This document shows, in pieces, positions 1 through 9,200 of a stretch of DNA of 64,000 nt. The notes below the pieces were generated by a model, which searched no databases, was not told the origin of the DNA, and was given only the letters and a program-made list of their open reading frames with translations. Every line of letters begins with the position of its first letter. Positions within the stretch are counted from its first letter, which is position 1. Location of the stretch: positions 74,723 through 138,722 of the forward strand of contig NZ_LMUQ01000037.1 in assembly GCF_009765865.1 (NCBI RefSeq), given 5' to 3'. This DNA is from Acidisoma sp. L85. GTDB taxonomy: Bacteria; Pseudomonadota; Alphaproteobacteria; Acetobacterales; Acetobacteraceae. The position numbers and the translations under genes are program-made.

Positions 1-639
1 CGGCCGGGTGCGGAGCCTGTGGCGCCCGATGCAGAACGGGCCCGCATCCTGCCAGTGATCCAAGCGCTGGCCGAGGTGGGTGCCGTCATCTCCGTCGATA
101 CGCGAAACGCCACCACCATGGCGGCGGCGCTCGCGACGGGGGCGCGGATCGTCAATGATGTCTCGGCGCTTGCTCATGACGGTGACGCGGCGCGGGTCGT
201 CGCCGAGCATGGCGCACCGGTCGTGCTCATGCATATGCGCGGCACGCCCGCGACCATGCAGTACCTCGCGGATTATGAGGATGTCGGTGCCGAGGTCGCG
301 GCGGAGATTTCCCACCGTATCGTCGCGGCCGAGATTGCCGGAATCTCGCGTGCTGCGATCGCGCTGGATCCCGGCATTGGCTTCGCTAAGACGGGACCAC
401 AGAATATTGCCTTGCTGCGCAGTCTTAGCCCGCTGGCGGATCTCGGATTTCCCCTCGTCGTCGGTGTCTCGCGCAAAGGCTTTATCGGCACCCTATCTAA
501 CGAGCCAGTCGCCGCCCGTCGCCTCGGAGGGTCCATCGCCGGCGCGCTTTTCGCTCTTACGCAAGGTGCTCGCGTTCTTCGGGTGCATGACGTGGCGGAG
601 ACGGTGCAGGCGGTGCGGGTCTGGCAAGCGCTAGCCTAA
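1..639 (+). CDS. folP: Dihydropteroate synthase, 5' end cut by window edge
   Basis: Condenses 6-hydroxymethyl-dihydropterin pyrophosphate with p-aminobenzoate in folate synthesis (cytosol). The open frame enters from base 1: the first codons read R-P-G-A-E-P-V, the end of the family's ESTRPGAEPV loop, so the GTG at 19 is an internal valine and not the start. Further family marks are the VDTRNA strand, [21 protein letters not shown] and [10 protein letters not shown] (phosphate/sulfonamide-site lysine). About 212 residues are visible, so roughly the first 60 are missing. glmM follows 89 bp downstream, the usual folP-glmM order in proteobacteria. Confidence 0.96.
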   Translation, partial: RPGAEPVAPDAERARILPVIQALAEVGAVISVDTRNATTMAAALATGARIVNDVSALAHDGDAARVVAEHGAPVVLMHMRGTPATMQYLADYEDVGAEVAAEISHRIVAAEIAGISRAAIALDPGIGFAKTGPQNIALLRSLSPLADLGFPLVVGVSRKGFIGTLSNEPVAARRLGGSIAGALFALTQGARVLRVHDVAETVQAVRVWQALA

Positions 640-728
640 GGGGAGACGGCACCCCGCCCGCTCCCGGGTTTGCCACAGACGACGGGAGCCAGCTAAACCG
701 GCGCAGGACTCCAGAGGTTCATGCACCC

Positions 729-2111
729 ATGAGCGATACTTCCTCCCCAATCCGGAAACTCTTCGGCACGGACGGGATTCGTGGCCAGGCCAATAGCTAT
801 CCGATGACCGCGGAAACCGCGCTCTGCCTCGGCCAGGCAGCCGGGCTCATGTTCACCCGCGGCGCGCATCGCCATCAGGTTCTGATCGGCAAGGATACGC
901 GGCTGTCCGGCTATATGATCGAGCAGGCGTTGACCGCCGGCTTCCTCGCCGCCGGGATGGATGTGATCCTCGCCGGGCCGCTGCCGACGCCGGCAATCGC
1001 GATGCTCACCCGCAGCCTGCGCGCCGATCTCGGCGTGATGATCTCCGCCTCGCACAACCCGTTCGAGGACAACGGCATCAAGCTGTTTGGCCCGGACGGG
1101 GTGAAGCTCTCCGATGCGCGGGAAGCCGAGATCGAGGCCATGATGGAGAGCGACCTGCGCTCCCGACTGGCCTCTCCAGATGCCCTCGGCCGCGCTCGGC
1201 GGCTGAACGATGCGGGCGGGCGGTACATCGAAGGCGTCAAGGCGACCTTTCCGCGCGGCCTGAGGCTCGACGGGCTCAAGATCGTGGTCGATTGCGCCCA
1301 CGGCGCCGCCTACCGCGTGGCGCCGACCGCGCTGTGGGAACTCGGCGCGCATGTCATCCCGATGGGCGTCGCGCCGGACGGCTTCAACATCAACAAGGGC
1401 TGCGGTTCCACGGTGCCCGACCAGCTTTGCGCCGCGGTGGTGGAGCATGGCGCCGATCTCGGCATCGCGCTGGATGGCGATGCGGACCGGCTGATCCTCG
1501 CCGACGAACACGGCGAGATCATCGACGGCGACCAGATCCTCGCCCTGATCGCGCGCTCCTGGTTCAAGGATGACCGCCTTGCCGGCAATGGCATCGTGGC
1601 GACCGTGATGTCCAACCTTGGGCTGCAGCATTTCCTGCGCGACCTCGGGCTGGATCTGCATCGCACCAAAGTCGGCGATCGCTATGTGGCCGAGCGCATG
1701 CGCGCTCTGGGCATCAACCTGGGCGGCGAACAGTCTGGCCATGTGATCCTGTCGGATTTCTCAACGACCGGGGACGGGCTGGTGGCGGCGCTGCAGGTGC
1801 TGGCTGTGCTGGTGCGGCAGGGGCGGCCGGCCTCGGAAGTGTGCCGGGTGTTCACGCCCTCGCCGCAGCTGCTCCGCAATGTGCGCTTCGGCGGCGCCAC
1901 GCCGCTGGACGATCCGCGCGTGAAGGCGGCTATCCTGGAGGCGGAAGCGGAGTTGGAACCGGCGGGCCGCCTGCTCATCCGCCCCAGCGGGACGGAGCCG
2001 CTGATCCGCGTCATGGCGGAAAGCCACGACCAGGCGCTGATCACCCGCATCGTCGGCGAACTCTGCGAACTCATCGCGACGGTCGCCCGCACGCCGGAGA
2101 CGGCGGCCTGA
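729..2111 (+). CDS. glmM: Phosphoglucosamine mutase
   Basis: Converts glucosamine-6-phosphate to glucosamine-1-phosphate on the way to UDP-GlcNAc, peptidoglycan and lipid A. 460 residues, normal for the family. The N-terminus [10 protein letters not shown], the phosphoserine loop [16 protein letters not shown] (catalytic Ser near residue 107), the metal loop ALDGDADRL and the sugar loop GGEQSGH are present, with the C-terminal phosphate-binding RPSGTEP. ATG 729 gives the expected N-terminus. The stop TGA at 2109-2111 overlaps the proposed CTG start of thiD, so the two are probably translationally coupled. Confidence 0.97.
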   Translation: MSDTSSPIRKLFGTDGIRGQANSYPMTAETALCLGQAAGLMFTRGAHRHQVLIGKDTRLSGYMIEQALTAGFLAAGMDVILAGPLPTPAIAMLTRSLRADLGVMISASHNPFEDNGIKLFGPDGVKLSDAREAEIEAMMESDLRSRLASPDALGRARRLNDAGGRYIEGVKATFPRGLRLDGLKIVVDCAHGAAYRVAPTALWELGAHVIPMGVAPDGFNINKGCGSTVPDQLCAAVVEHGADLGIALDGDADRLILADEHGEIIDGDQILALIARSWFKDDRLAGNGIVATVMSNLGLQHFLRDLGLDLHRTKVGDRYVAERMRALGINLGGEQSGHVILSDFSTTGDGLVAALQVLAVLVRQGRPASEVCRVFTPSPQLLRNVRFGGATPLDDPRVKAAILEAEAELEPAGRLLIRPSGTEPLIRVMAESHDQALITRIVGELCELIATVARTPETAA

Positions 2112-2941
2112 TCCCGCGCGTTCTCGTCATCGCCGGATCCGATAGCGGCGGCGGGGCGGGGATACAGGCGGACCTCAAGACCGTCATGGCGCTGGGCGGC
2201 TACGCCATGACGGCGATCACAGCGCTCACGGCGCAAAATACGCGCGGCGTCTCGGGCGTATTGGGCGTGCCGCCGGATTTTTTGCGCGCGCAGCTCGACA
2301 GCGTGATGGGCGATATCGGCGCCGATGCCATCAAGACCGGGATGCTGCCGGATGCGGCGGCGATCTCAGTCGTCGTCGACTTCCTGGCGGCGTGGGGGGC
2401 CGGCCTGCCGGTCGTGGTCGATCCTGTCATGGTCGCGACCAGCGGCGACCGGCTGCAGGCGAGCGAGGCCGTGGCCGCGTTGCGCGACAGCCTGATCCCC
2501 CACGCCACGCTCATCACTCCCAATATCCCGGAAGCAGCGCTGCTGTTGGGCTCGCCCATCACCGATACGGCGGGACAGCGCGCGGCGGCCGTGGCCTTGC
2601 TGGCGCTCGGCTGCGAGGCTGTGCTGGTGAAGGGTGGCCATCTCGAAGGCGCAGTGCTGACGGATGTGCTGGCGACCCCCGGCGGCGTGACCCTTTATGA
2701 GGGCCCGCGCATCGACACCACCAGCACTCATGGCACCGGCTGCACGCTCGCTAGCGCCATCGCCACCGGCCTAGCCGCAGGACTCAGGCTGGACGCGGCG
2801 ATCCGGCAGGCGCGCGCCTATGTGGCGGCGGCTTTGCACGCGGCTCCCGGCCTGGGCGGTGGGCATGGGCCGCTCGGCCATGAGGTGACCGTGGATCCCG
2901 CGCGCATCGCGGCGCTCACAGACCCAGCGCTCGGAGAATGA
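2108..2941 (+). CDS. thiD: Hydroxymethylpyrimidine (phosphate) kinase, apparent CTG start
   Basis: Phosphorylates HMP and HMP-phosphate for thiamine synthesis. 277 residues. The ribokinase-fold N-terminus [20 protein letters not shown], the KTGM loop, [22 protein letters not shown] and the catalytic anion-hole [13 protein letters not shown] are all present. No ATG, GTG or TTG lies at a suitable place: the next in-frame ATG falls after [11 protein letters not shown] and would delete the substrate loop. The frame does have CTG at 2108-2110, exactly overlapping the glmM stop (CTGA), and this gives M-I-P-R-V-L, the usual start of the family. The 3' end overlaps the convergent lrgB-like gene by 26 bp. 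Function is sure; the start codon is inferred. Confidence 0.93.
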   Translation: MIPRVLVIAGSDSGGGAGIQADLKTVMALGGYAMTAITALTAQNTRGVSGVLGVPPDFLRAQLDSVMGDIGADAIKTGMLPDAAAISVVVDFLAAWGAGLPVVVDPVMVATSGDRLQASEAVAALRDSLIPHATLITPNIPEAALLLGSPITDTAGQRAAAVALLALGCEAVLVKGGHLEGAVLTDVLATPGGVTLYEGPRIDTTSTHGTGCTLASAIATGLAAGLRLDAAIRQARAYVAAALHAAPGLGGGHGPLGHEVTVDPARIAALTDPALGE

Positions 2942-3638
2942 TCGGCGCCAGGATCGCGGTCAGCAGCGCATTCAGCCCCATGGCGATGCCGGCGAAGGTG
3001 CCCGCGATCGGGTGAACCTGGAAGGCTCGCGCAGTGCCGATGCCGTGGGAGGCGACACCCACCGCGAAGCCCCGCGCTCTCCAATCCTTGATACCGAGCG
3101 CGTTCATCAGCGGCGTCACGATGATGGCGCCCAGGATTCCGGTGATGATCACCATCACCGCCGTCAGCACCGCGTCTCCGCCGAGCGAATTGGAGACGCC
3201 CATAGCCACCGCCGCTGTCACCGATTTCGGTGCGATGGAGACCAGCACCAGCTTCGGTAGCCCGAAGGCGCGGGCGATCAGCACCGCCGACAGGATGGCT
3301 GTGACGCTCCCGGCGAACAGCGCCAGACCCATCGGCAACAGCGAGCCGCGCACGATGGCGCGGTTCTCGTAAAGCGGAAAGGCCAGCGCCACCGTCGCGG
3401 GCCCGAGCAGGAAATGCACGAACTGGGCGCCCGCGAAATAGGTCGGATATGGCGTGTGGGTCAGCAGCAGGATCACCGCGATGACGGCTATCGCGATCAG
3501 CACCGGATTGGCGAGCGGATTGCGCCGCATCGCAGCGGAAAGCCGGTCGGCGCCGGCATAGGCGAGCAAGGTCAGGGTCAGCCACAGGAGCGGTGTGCGC
3601 GAGAGATAGACCCAGAGGCCGAGATCGACCGCGCTCAC
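2916..3638 (-). CDS. LrgB/CidB-family inner-membrane protein
   Basis: 240 residues, almost entirely hydrophobic segments. The family-typical stretch LVSIAPKSVTAAVAMGVS followed by GILGAIIVTPLMN and ASHGIGTARAF marks the LrgB (YohK) family. In E. coli and Staphylococcus these work with LrgA partners in control of murein hydrolase activity, small-molecule export or plastid-like glycolate transport; which applies here is not shown. The ATG at 3638 overlaps the stop of the lrgA-like gene (ATGA), so they form a two-gene operon. The 3' end runs convergently into thiD. Confidence 0.9.
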   Translation of the reverse strand: MSAVDLGLWVYLSRTPLLWLTLTLLAYAGADRLSAAMRRNPLANPVLIAIAVIAVILLLTHTPYPTYFAGAQFVHFLLGPATVALAFPLYENRAIVRGSLLPMGLALFAGSVTAILSAVLIARAFGLPKLVLVSIAPKSVTAAVAMGVSNSLGGDAVLTAVMVIITGILGAIIVTPLMNALGIKDWRARGFAVGVASHGIGTARAFQVHPIAGTFAGIAMGLNALLTAILAPIILRALGL

Positions 3639-4030
3639 TGCATGATCTCCGCCGTATCGTCGTCTCGCGTCAGCAACCGCGAGGCGAGGCGGAAGGCGGC
3701 GAGGCTCACCAGCATGGTGATGACGGTGGAGGCGATCACCGCCACCGCCAACGCCAATCCGTAGCGCTCAAACAACCCCAGCCGTTCCACCACCCCGACG
3801 CCGGCCGGCACAAAGAGCAGCGACAGGTTCTGCAGCAGCCCGCGGCAGACGGCGGCCAGCGAGCCGTTCCGCATCTCACGTGGCAGGAAAACCAGCCGCT
3901 CCCGCAGGAGCAAGAGCCCGAAGAGCAGCATCATGCCGATGACAGGCCCCGGCACCGGCAACCTAGCGGCACGCGCCATCGCCTCCCCAGCGAGCTGACA
4001 CAGCAGGAGGAGGCAGAGGCTGACGATCAT
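3635..4030 (-). CDS. CidA/LrgA-family holin-like protein
   Basis: 131 residues with four predicted membrane helices. The family motif region around LPVPGPVIGMMLLFG (residues ~24-38), then RNGSLAAVCRGLLQNLSLLFVPAGVG split over two helices, is typical of LrgA (YohJ). Partner of the LrgB-like protein encoded immediately downstream with a 4-bp overlap. A GGGGA sequence lies about 9 bases before the ATG. The C-terminal tail is charged (RDDDTAEIMQ). Confidence 0.88.
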   Translation of the reverse strand: MIVSLCLLLLCQLAGEAMARAARLPVPGPVIGMMLLFGLLLLRERLVFLPREMRNGSLAAVCRGLLQNLSLLFVPAGVGVVERLGLFERYGLALAVAVIASTVITMLVSLAAFRLASRLLTRDDDTAEIMQ

Positions 4031-4679
4031 GGTCGGAATCCCCTGGACCGCGGCTGAGGAGCCGGAAGGGTGCGCTTCTCTCTGGCCGCAGGCTACTGGG
4101 ATGTGTTCCAGGTCCGGCAGGATCGCTGCTGGATGCTGATTTTAGTTCCCGGGAAGGCGCTGTGTTCTCAGCCATCGGCTGGGAAGAGGCCCCGGCAGCA
4201 ACGAACCCCCTCGGATATCGCCGTGATAGATGAGACGAGGTTCGCCTGAGTGCCTGTATTAAGCGCGGTTCATGAGACTCCTCAGGATGTTACCGTCTTT
4301 GGGGGGGGCGACGCGCGCCCAGCGCTAGCAGCCTCGGACGCCGATTTAGATTTGCCTCGCGCCGTGAACGATTCTGCCGGGACTGTTGAGTGGCTTTCTC
4401 GAGACCTACCGAGATTGACTTTCATGGTTTTCGACCGATCGGTTTAACGCCCGGCTGCGGACCATCCGCGCCAGTGACGTACCGATGTCGTATCGTTTAA
4501 TTTCTCAAATAGACCTAAGAGCGCAGCTCCGCCGCTACTTCGAAACCAAATTCAGAAGTCTGTGGCTATATCGGACCGAACCATCGGGCCTTCCGCGTAA
4601 GTCGCGAGCGAGCGCGCACGGGAGCACTGCGGCCTTATTCGATCACAGCCACAAACCGCGAAGGTAGCGTCCGTATTCC
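4031..4679. other. Gene-poor stretch of 650 bp, lower G+C
   Basis: No coding region here is convincing. Short open frames exist (for example 4250-4447 from a GTG and 4485-4667 from an ATG, both plus strand), but they lack a ribosome-binding site, recognisable domains or the codon bias of the neighbours. The A+T content rises clearly after about 4130. The lrgA upstream region must lie at its left end. It may be decayed sequence related to the orphan-gene islet to its right. Confidence 0.5.
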
Positions 4680-5276
4680 TCAAACCTCACGCAATAGCAC
4701 TGCTTCCGCGATGTCGGTTGCGCTCGATTGACTGGCGGCAGTGGGCTGGCCTGAGAGGCAATAGCAGCCCAGGCGGTAGACCCCGTAAGCGGAGGCGGAG
4801 GCGGAGGCGACAACGGCGGCCGATAATACCATCGGGGTCAGGAAGGCTGCGCTCGGGTCCGTCCCGGACGGCACCGCGGCTGTGACGTTATATGGACCAG
4901 GTGTGGTTGAGGCTGAAAGTCCCAGCGTCCCATTTGTCCCGGCGAGATAACCGGCCGTCACCATTGGGAGGAAGTTGCTTCCGATCCAGGCGGCGACGTC
5001 GACCGTCGATTTGGGCAGAACTTGAGGCCAACTGCAGACTTTCCACCGGCAATATTTGCCGGGCCCCCTGGCCGTCGTCGATGCCGTCACCGGCAGGCGC
5101 GTCGTCGTTGCTGGTCGCCAGGCCTCCGGGGGCCAGCGCCCGCCGAGCATTTCCGCCGGGAGGTGCGTGTCGTAATCGAAGGGACCGGGTGGCCCACCTC
5201 TCACCACCCAATGGTCGTTCCTGCCGTCCTCTCCCCTCGGAGAGGAGTGAGCGGGCCAAGGGCGTCCAACTGGCAT
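4680..5276 (-). CDS. Orphan protein, first of two tandem paralogs (family 1)
   Basis: 198 residues, no family recognised. The N-terminus MPVGRPWP is shared with the next gene (MPLGSPWP). The middle is low-complexity and Pro/Gly/Thr-rich. A conserved block LPKSTVDVAAWIGSN plus TAGYLAGTNGTLG (residues ~90-125) matches LPKSAADVAGWAAGG plus PAGYLSGTQGLLG of the paralog. A hydrophobic segment (VLSAAVVASASASAYGVYRL) lies at ~150-170. The start is supported by GGAG seven bases upstream and by a leader conserved with the paralog. Codon use is more relaxed than in flanking genes. A surface or secreted role is only a guess. Confidence 0.6.
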   Translation of the reverse strand: MPVGRPWPAHSSPRGEDGRNDHWVVRGGPPGPFDYDTHLPAEMLGGRWPPEAWRPATTTRLPVTASTTARGPGKYCRWKVCSWPQVLPKSTVDVAAWIGSNFLPMVTAGYLAGTNGTLGLSASTTPGPYNVTAAVPSGTDPSAAFLTPMVLSAAVVASASASAYGVYRLGCYCLSGQPTAASQSSATDIAEAVLLREV

Positions 5277-5333
5277 GATGCAACTCCTGAGACACCACCT
5301 CTTTTGCTGATCAGCTACCGAAATTTTGGTTAA
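5277..5333 (-). promoter_or_regulatory. Leader of first family-1 orphan gene
   Basis: Read on the minus strand, TTAACCAAAATTT (5333-5321) lies exactly 57 bases before the ATG, followed after 27 unrelated bases by GTCTCAGGAGTTGCATC and the ATG. The same two blocks with the same 27-base spacing occur before the paralog at 5952. TTAACC resembles a CtrA half site, but a second half site is poor here. Conserved blocks with a divergent spacer argue for a selected promoter/RBS region. Confidence 0.5.
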
Positions 5334-5394
5334 GACTCACGTCGCGCGACGCCTTTCTTCTGAGCTTGTGAACCGCGAGAGAAGGTTCGGTTCG

Positions 5395-5952
5395 TCAGAC
5401 GGTGGGCAGTTGAAGCGGCACGGCTTCCGCGGCGACTTGAGGTCGGGCGCCGGGATTGCCTGCCGTGGTGGAAGAGCCATATGCATAACTCCAGGCACAG
5501 TGTGCGGCGTAGGCTCCGAGTACGAGGGGCGGCAAAATAAGCAGCGGCAGGAAGGCGGGATTCACGCCCGCGGCGGGCGCCGCTGGGGCCGTGCCGTTAT
5601 TCGGACTGGGACCCAGAAGACCCTGCGTGCCGCTCAGGTAGCCGGCCGGATCCGTCAGAGCCGAGGTGAGACCGCCTGCCGCCCAACCAGCGACGTCGGC
5701 GGCCGATTTGGGAAGCAGCGGATAATTGCAAATCTTCTGCAGACAGGGTCTCCGCCAGGCCCGGAGCCACGTAGCCCGCGGAGGCGTAGTCACCCGCCGA
5801 GTGGTGGTCGGCGGCCTTTGAAACCCCACCCCGATATACGAGGCGGTATCGTCGAGATCGGGGGGGCCGACTTCAATTCTCGATTGGCTGCCACCGGAGT
5901 TGCTGCCTCCTGTCTGAGAGCCCGAACCGGGCCAGGGCGATCCTAAGGGCAT
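5395..5952 (-). CDS. Orphan protein, second of two tandem paralogs (family 1)
   Basis: 185 residues, no family recognised. It begins MPLGSPWPG, continues through a Ser/Gly/Pro/Thr-rich region, then carries the conserved block LPKSAADVAGWAAGG and AGYLSGTQGLLG, and a hydrophobic stretch PAFLPLLILPPLVLGAYAA (residues ~130-148) before a polar C-terminus. It shares start motif, order of blocks and leader with the gene 119 bp downstream, so the pair is a tandem duplication that has diverged strongly. AGGA sits upstream of ATG 5952. A single membrane anchor near the C-terminus is possible. Confidence 0.6.
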   Translation of the reverse strand: MPLGSPWPGSGSQTGGSNSGGSQSRIEVGPPDLDDTASYIGVGFQRPPTTTRRVTTPPRATWLRAWRRPCLQKICNYPLLPKSAADVAGWAAGGLTSALTDPAGYLSGTQGLLGPSPNNGTAPAAPAAGVNPAFLPLLILPPLVLGAYAAHCAWSYAYGSSTTAGNPGARPQVAAEAVPLQLPTV

Positions 5953-6035
5953 GATTCAATTCCTGAGACTTGATCCGTTGTGACGATCCATTGGGTAAAT
6001 TTTGGTTAACATCTTGACATAACGAATGGTTCGTT
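5953..6035 (-). promoter_or_regulatory. Leader of second family-1 orphan gene, with CtrA-like box and palindrome
   Basis: On the minus strand TTAACCAAAATTTACC starts at 6009, 57 bases before the ATG. It reads as TTAA-N7-TTAC, one mismatch from the CtrA consensus TTAA-N7-TTAA. Further upstream, plus-strand 6021-6035 is a perfect inverted repeat AACGAA-TGG-TTCGTT. GTCTCAGGAATTGAATC precedes the ATG as in the paralog. The regulatory role is inferred from conservation. Confidence 0.45.
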
Positions 6036-6168
6036 AAGGGCGTCGCAAGCCAAATCACATGGGTGATCTCTACAACCGGTGCTTGCTGCCTCGCGTCGCT
6101 TTGGCTACATCCGGTGGCGGGTCACGCCCCCCCACCGGGGCGCTTCTCTTCTGAAAGGGAGAGCTTCT

Positions 6169-7362
6169 ATGGCATCCGCCCACGGCATTCCGCGTCCTGC
6201 AACGCGCCCCAATAATCCCGATTTTTCGTCCGGTCCCTGCGCCAAGCGGCCCGGCTTCTCGCTCGACGCATTGTCTGGCGCCATGCTCGGCCGCAGCCAC
6301 CGGGCCGCCGAGCCCAAGGCGCGCATCGTCGAGGTCATCAGCCGCTCCCGCGCCCTGCTCGGCATGCCGGCGGAGTGGAAGCTCGGGGTGGTGCCGGCCT
6401 CCGACACCGGCGCGGTCGAGATGGCGATGTGGTCGATGCTCGGCGAGCGGCCGGTCGATGTGCTGGCGCATGAGAGTTTTTCCGAGGGCTGGGCGACCGA
6501 CATCGTCAAGCAGCTCAAGCTCGCCGATGCGCGCATCATCACCGCCCCCTATGGCGCGCTGCCGGAGTTGAGCGTGGTCAACCCGACGCATGATGTCGTG
6601 CTCGCCTGGAACGGCACTACCTCGGGCGTGAAATTCCCCGACGGCGACTGGATCGCGGCCGATCGCGCGGGCTTGGTGATCTGCGACGCGACCTCGGCCG
6701 CCTTCGCCATGGACCTGCCCTGGAACAAGCTCGATGTCGTGACCTGGTCGTGGCAGAAGGTGCTGGGTGGCGAGGCGGCGCATGGCATGCTGGCGCTGTC
6801 GCCGCGTGCCGTAGCCCGGCTCGAAAACTACAAGCCGCCGCGGCCTCTGCCGAAGATCTTTCGCCTCACCAGTGGCGGCAAGCTGATCGAGGGGATCTTC
6901 AAGGGCGAGACGATCAACACGCCCTCTATGCTCTGCGTCGAGGATGCGCTGGACGGGTTGCGCTGGGCGGAAAGCATTGGCGGACTCCCTGCGCTGATCG
7001 CCCGCAGCGCGTCCAATCTCGAAGCCGTCGCCGAATGGGTGGCGCGGAGCGACTGGGCGGCTTTCCTGGCGGGGGATCCCTCCATCCGATCCTCCACCGC
7101 GATCTGCCTCACGATCAAAGCGCCCTGGTCCACGGCGCTCTCGCCCGAGGCGCAGGCCAAGGCCGCGAAGCGGCTGGCGGCACTGCTCGATACCGAGGGA
7201 GTCGCCTACGACATCGCCTCCTATCGCGACGCTCCGCCGGGGCTGCGTATCTGGGGCGGCGCCACCGTCGAGCGCGGCGATATCGTCGCGTTGCTGCCAT
7301 GGCTCGACTGGGCCGCGTCTCAGCTCGCCGCCGAACACGTCCCCCATACGGCCGCGGAGTAA
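6169..7362 (+). CDS. serC: Phosphoserine aminotransferase
   Basis: Transaminates 3-phosphohydroxypyruvate to phosphoserine in serine synthesis (PLP enzyme, cytosol). 397 residues. The N-terminal [16 protein letters not shown] and the PLP-lysine region [16 protein letters not shown] are typical of the alphaproteobacterial/archaeal SerC subgroup; GATVERGDI lies near the C-terminus. ATG 6169 is preceded by GGGAGAG and gives the expected short N-terminus; the open frame extends upstream without family similarity. serA begins 5 bp after the stop, so the two serine genes form one operon. Confidence 0.96.
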   Translation: MASAHGIPRPATRPNNPDFSSGPCAKRPGFSLDALSGAMLGRSHRAAEPKARIVEVISRSRALLGMPAEWKLGVVPASDTGAVEMAMWSMLGERPVDVLAHESFSEGWATDIVKQLKLADARIITAPYGALPELSVVNPTHDVVLAWNGTTSGVKFPDGDWIAADRAGLVICDATSAAFAMDLPWNKLDVVTWSWQKVLGGEAAHGMLALSPRAVARLENYKPPRPLPKIFRLTSGGKLIEGIFKGETINTPSMLCVEDALDGLRWAESIGGLPALIARSASNLEAVAEWVARSDWAAFLAGDPSIRSSTAICLTIKAPWSTALSPEAQAKAAKRLAALLDTEGVAYDIASYRDAPPGLRIWGGATVERGDIVALLPWLDWAASQLAAEHVPHTAAE

Positions 7363-7367
7363 GCGCT

Positions 7368-8954
7368 ATGCCCAAGGTTCTCATCGCCGATAAGCTTTCG
7401 CCTGCCGCCATCGAGATCTTTCGCGTCCGGGGCATCGAGGCCGATGTGAAGGTCGGTCTCGCGCCCGCCGAGCTGCGCGAGATCATCGGCGGCTATGACG
7501 GCCTCGCCATCCGCTCCGCGACGAAAGTGACCAAGGAGCTGCTGGAAGCGGCGCCCGACCTCAAAGTGGTGGGCCGCGCCGGGATCGGGGTTGATAATGT
7601 CGATGTGAAGGCCGCGACCGCGAATGGCGTCGTGGTCATGAACACGCCCTTCGGCAATGCGATCACCACGGCCGAACATGCCATCGCCATGATGTTCGCC
7701 CTCGCCCGCCAATTGCCGGAGGCGAGCGCCTCCACCAAGGCCGGCAAGTGGGAGAAGAACCGCTTCCTCGGCGTCGAGCTGACGGCCAAAACGCTGGGGC
7801 TGATCGGCTGCGGCAATATCGGCTCGATCGTCGCCGATCGCGCGCTGGGGCTAAAGATGAAGGTGCTCGCTTACGATCCGTTCCTCACGGATAAGCGCGC
7901 GCTGGAGCTTGGCATCGAGAAGGCGGATCTGCCGACGCTTTTTGCCCGCGCCGATTTCATCACGCTGCATACGCCGCTGGTTGAGGGCACGCGCAATATT
8001 GTAGACGCAGCCGCCATCTCCGCGATGAAACCCGGCGTGCGCATCGTCAATTGCGCGCGCGGCGGGCTAGTCGATGAAGCGGCTTTGGTCGAGGGGCTAA
8101 GGTCGGGCCATGTCGCCGGCGCCGCGCTGGATGTTTTCGAAATCGAGCCGGCGACGGAAAACCCGCTTTTCGCTTTCGACAATGTTGTCTGCACGCCGCA
8201 TCTGGGCGCCGCCACCACCGAGGCGCAGGAGAATGTGGCGCTTCAGGTCGCCGAGCAGATGAGCGATTACCTGCTGACGGGCGCTGTGACCAATGCGATC
8301 AACCTGCCCGCCATCTCGGCCGAGGACGCGCCGCGGGTGCGGCCCTACATGGATCTGTGCCGTCTGCTCGGGGCTTTCGCGGGTCAGCTCACGCGGGCGC
8401 AGGATGGCGTCATCAACCGCGTGTCGGTGGAATATGAGGGCGCGGTCGCCGGGCTGAACCATCGTCCGCTGACGGCGGCGGCCCTTGCCGGGCTGATGGC
8501 GCCGATGATCACCGGCGCCAATATGGTCAATGCGCCGGTGCTGGCGCGGGAGCGCGGCATCGAGGTGGCGGAGACGGTGAACGACCGCCAGAGCGAATAT
8601 CAGACGCTGGTGCGCATCACGGTGAGCACCGGCACTCAGGAGCGGTCGGTTGCCGGCACATTGTTTGCCGGTTCGCGCCCCCGCCTCGTCGATATCAAGG
8701 GCATTCCGGTGGAGGCGAATTTCAGCCGCCACATGCTGTATGTCACGAACCAGGACAAGCCGGGCTTCATCGGCCGCTTCGGTGCGACTTTGGCAGGGGC
8801 CGGGATCAATATCGCGACCTTCCATCTTGGCCGGTCGGAGGCTGGGGGCGACGCGATCTGTCTGGTTTCGGTGGATGAGCCGGTGCCGGAGGATGTTCTG
8901 GCGATGGTCCGCACCTTGCCGCTTGTGGTGCAGGCGACGTCTCTCTCCTTCTGA
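7368..8954 (+). CDS. serA: D-3-phosphoglycerate dehydrogenase
   Basis: First step of serine synthesis, oxidising 3-phosphoglycerate with NAD. 528 residues, the long form: an N-terminal substrate/NAD domain with VGRAGIGVDNVD, the Rossmann loop GLIGCGNIGSIVADRA (~145-160), the catalytic Arg in NCARGGLVDEAAL, the Glu in FEIEPATENPL and the His in CTPHLGAAT. These are followed by the intervening ASB domain and a C-terminal ACT domain (MLYVTNQDKPGFIGRFG, residues ~455 to the end) for serine feedback. Directly coupled to serC. Confidence 0.97.
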   Translation: MPKVLIADKLSPAAIEIFRVRGIEADVKVGLAPAELREIIGGYDGLAIRSATKVTKELLEAAPDLKVVGRAGIGVDNVDVKAATANGVVVMNTPFGNAITTAEHAIAMMFALARQLPEASASTKAGKWEKNRFLGVELTAKTLGLIGCGNIGSIVADRALGLKMKVLAYDPFLTDKRALELGIEKADLPTLFARADFITLHTPLVEGTRNIVDAAAISAMKPGVRIVNCARGGLVDEAALVEGLRSGHVAGAALDVFEIEPATENPLFAFDNVVCTPHLGAATTEAQENVALQVAEQMSDYLLTGAVTNAINLPAISAEDAPRVRPYMDLCRLLGAFAGQLTRAQDGVINRVSVEYEGAVAGLNHRPLTAAALAGLMAPMITGANMVNAPVLARERGIEVAETVNDRQSEYQTLVRITVSTGTQERSVAGTLFAGSRPRLVDIKGIPVEANFSRHMLYVTNQDKPGFIGRFGATLAGAGINIATFHLGRSEAGGDAICLVSVDEPVPEDVLAMVRTLPLVVQATSLSF

Positions 8955-8967
8955 CGGGGCGCGGGTG

Positions 8968-9108
8968 ATGGATAACGGCAACAAGGCGGCGCTGGCGGTA
9001 TTGGTGGGGATCATGCTCGTGATCCTCGGCATCTGGCTCGCCTTCCCCGCCCTCACCCGCTACACGCAGCGCCAGGATTGCATCGCGGTCGGGCGCACGA
9101 ATTGTTGA
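8968..9108 (+). CDS. 46-residue single-span membrane protein
   Basis: Starts at ATG 8968, 13 bp after serA, with GGGGCGCGGG just upstream (a GTG directly before the ATG is possible). The sequence has a short polar start (MDNGNKAA), one membrane helix (LAVLVGIMLVILGIWLAFPAL, residues ~9-29 in two parts) and a polar tail with two cysteines (DCIAVGRTNC). Position and spacing suggest it is cotranscribed with serCA. No function is known to me. Confidence rests on the clean helix and the start context. Confidence 0.55.
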   Translation: MDNGNKAALAVLVGIMLVILGIWLAFPALTRYTQRQDCIAVGRTNC

Positions 9109-9200
9109 GTCTTGCCTAGGCGTCACATCCTGAACGCCACTTTTGTAGGAAGGCACCTTCGGCAGACGCCATTGAGGTCCTCTAAAACTCTCGTTCCTGC

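Noticed and set aside
4250-4667. Two short plus-strand open frames (65 and 60 codons)
   Set aside because: No ribosome-binding site, no domain, no biased codon use; start codons look accidental. Kept as part of an unannotated stretch.
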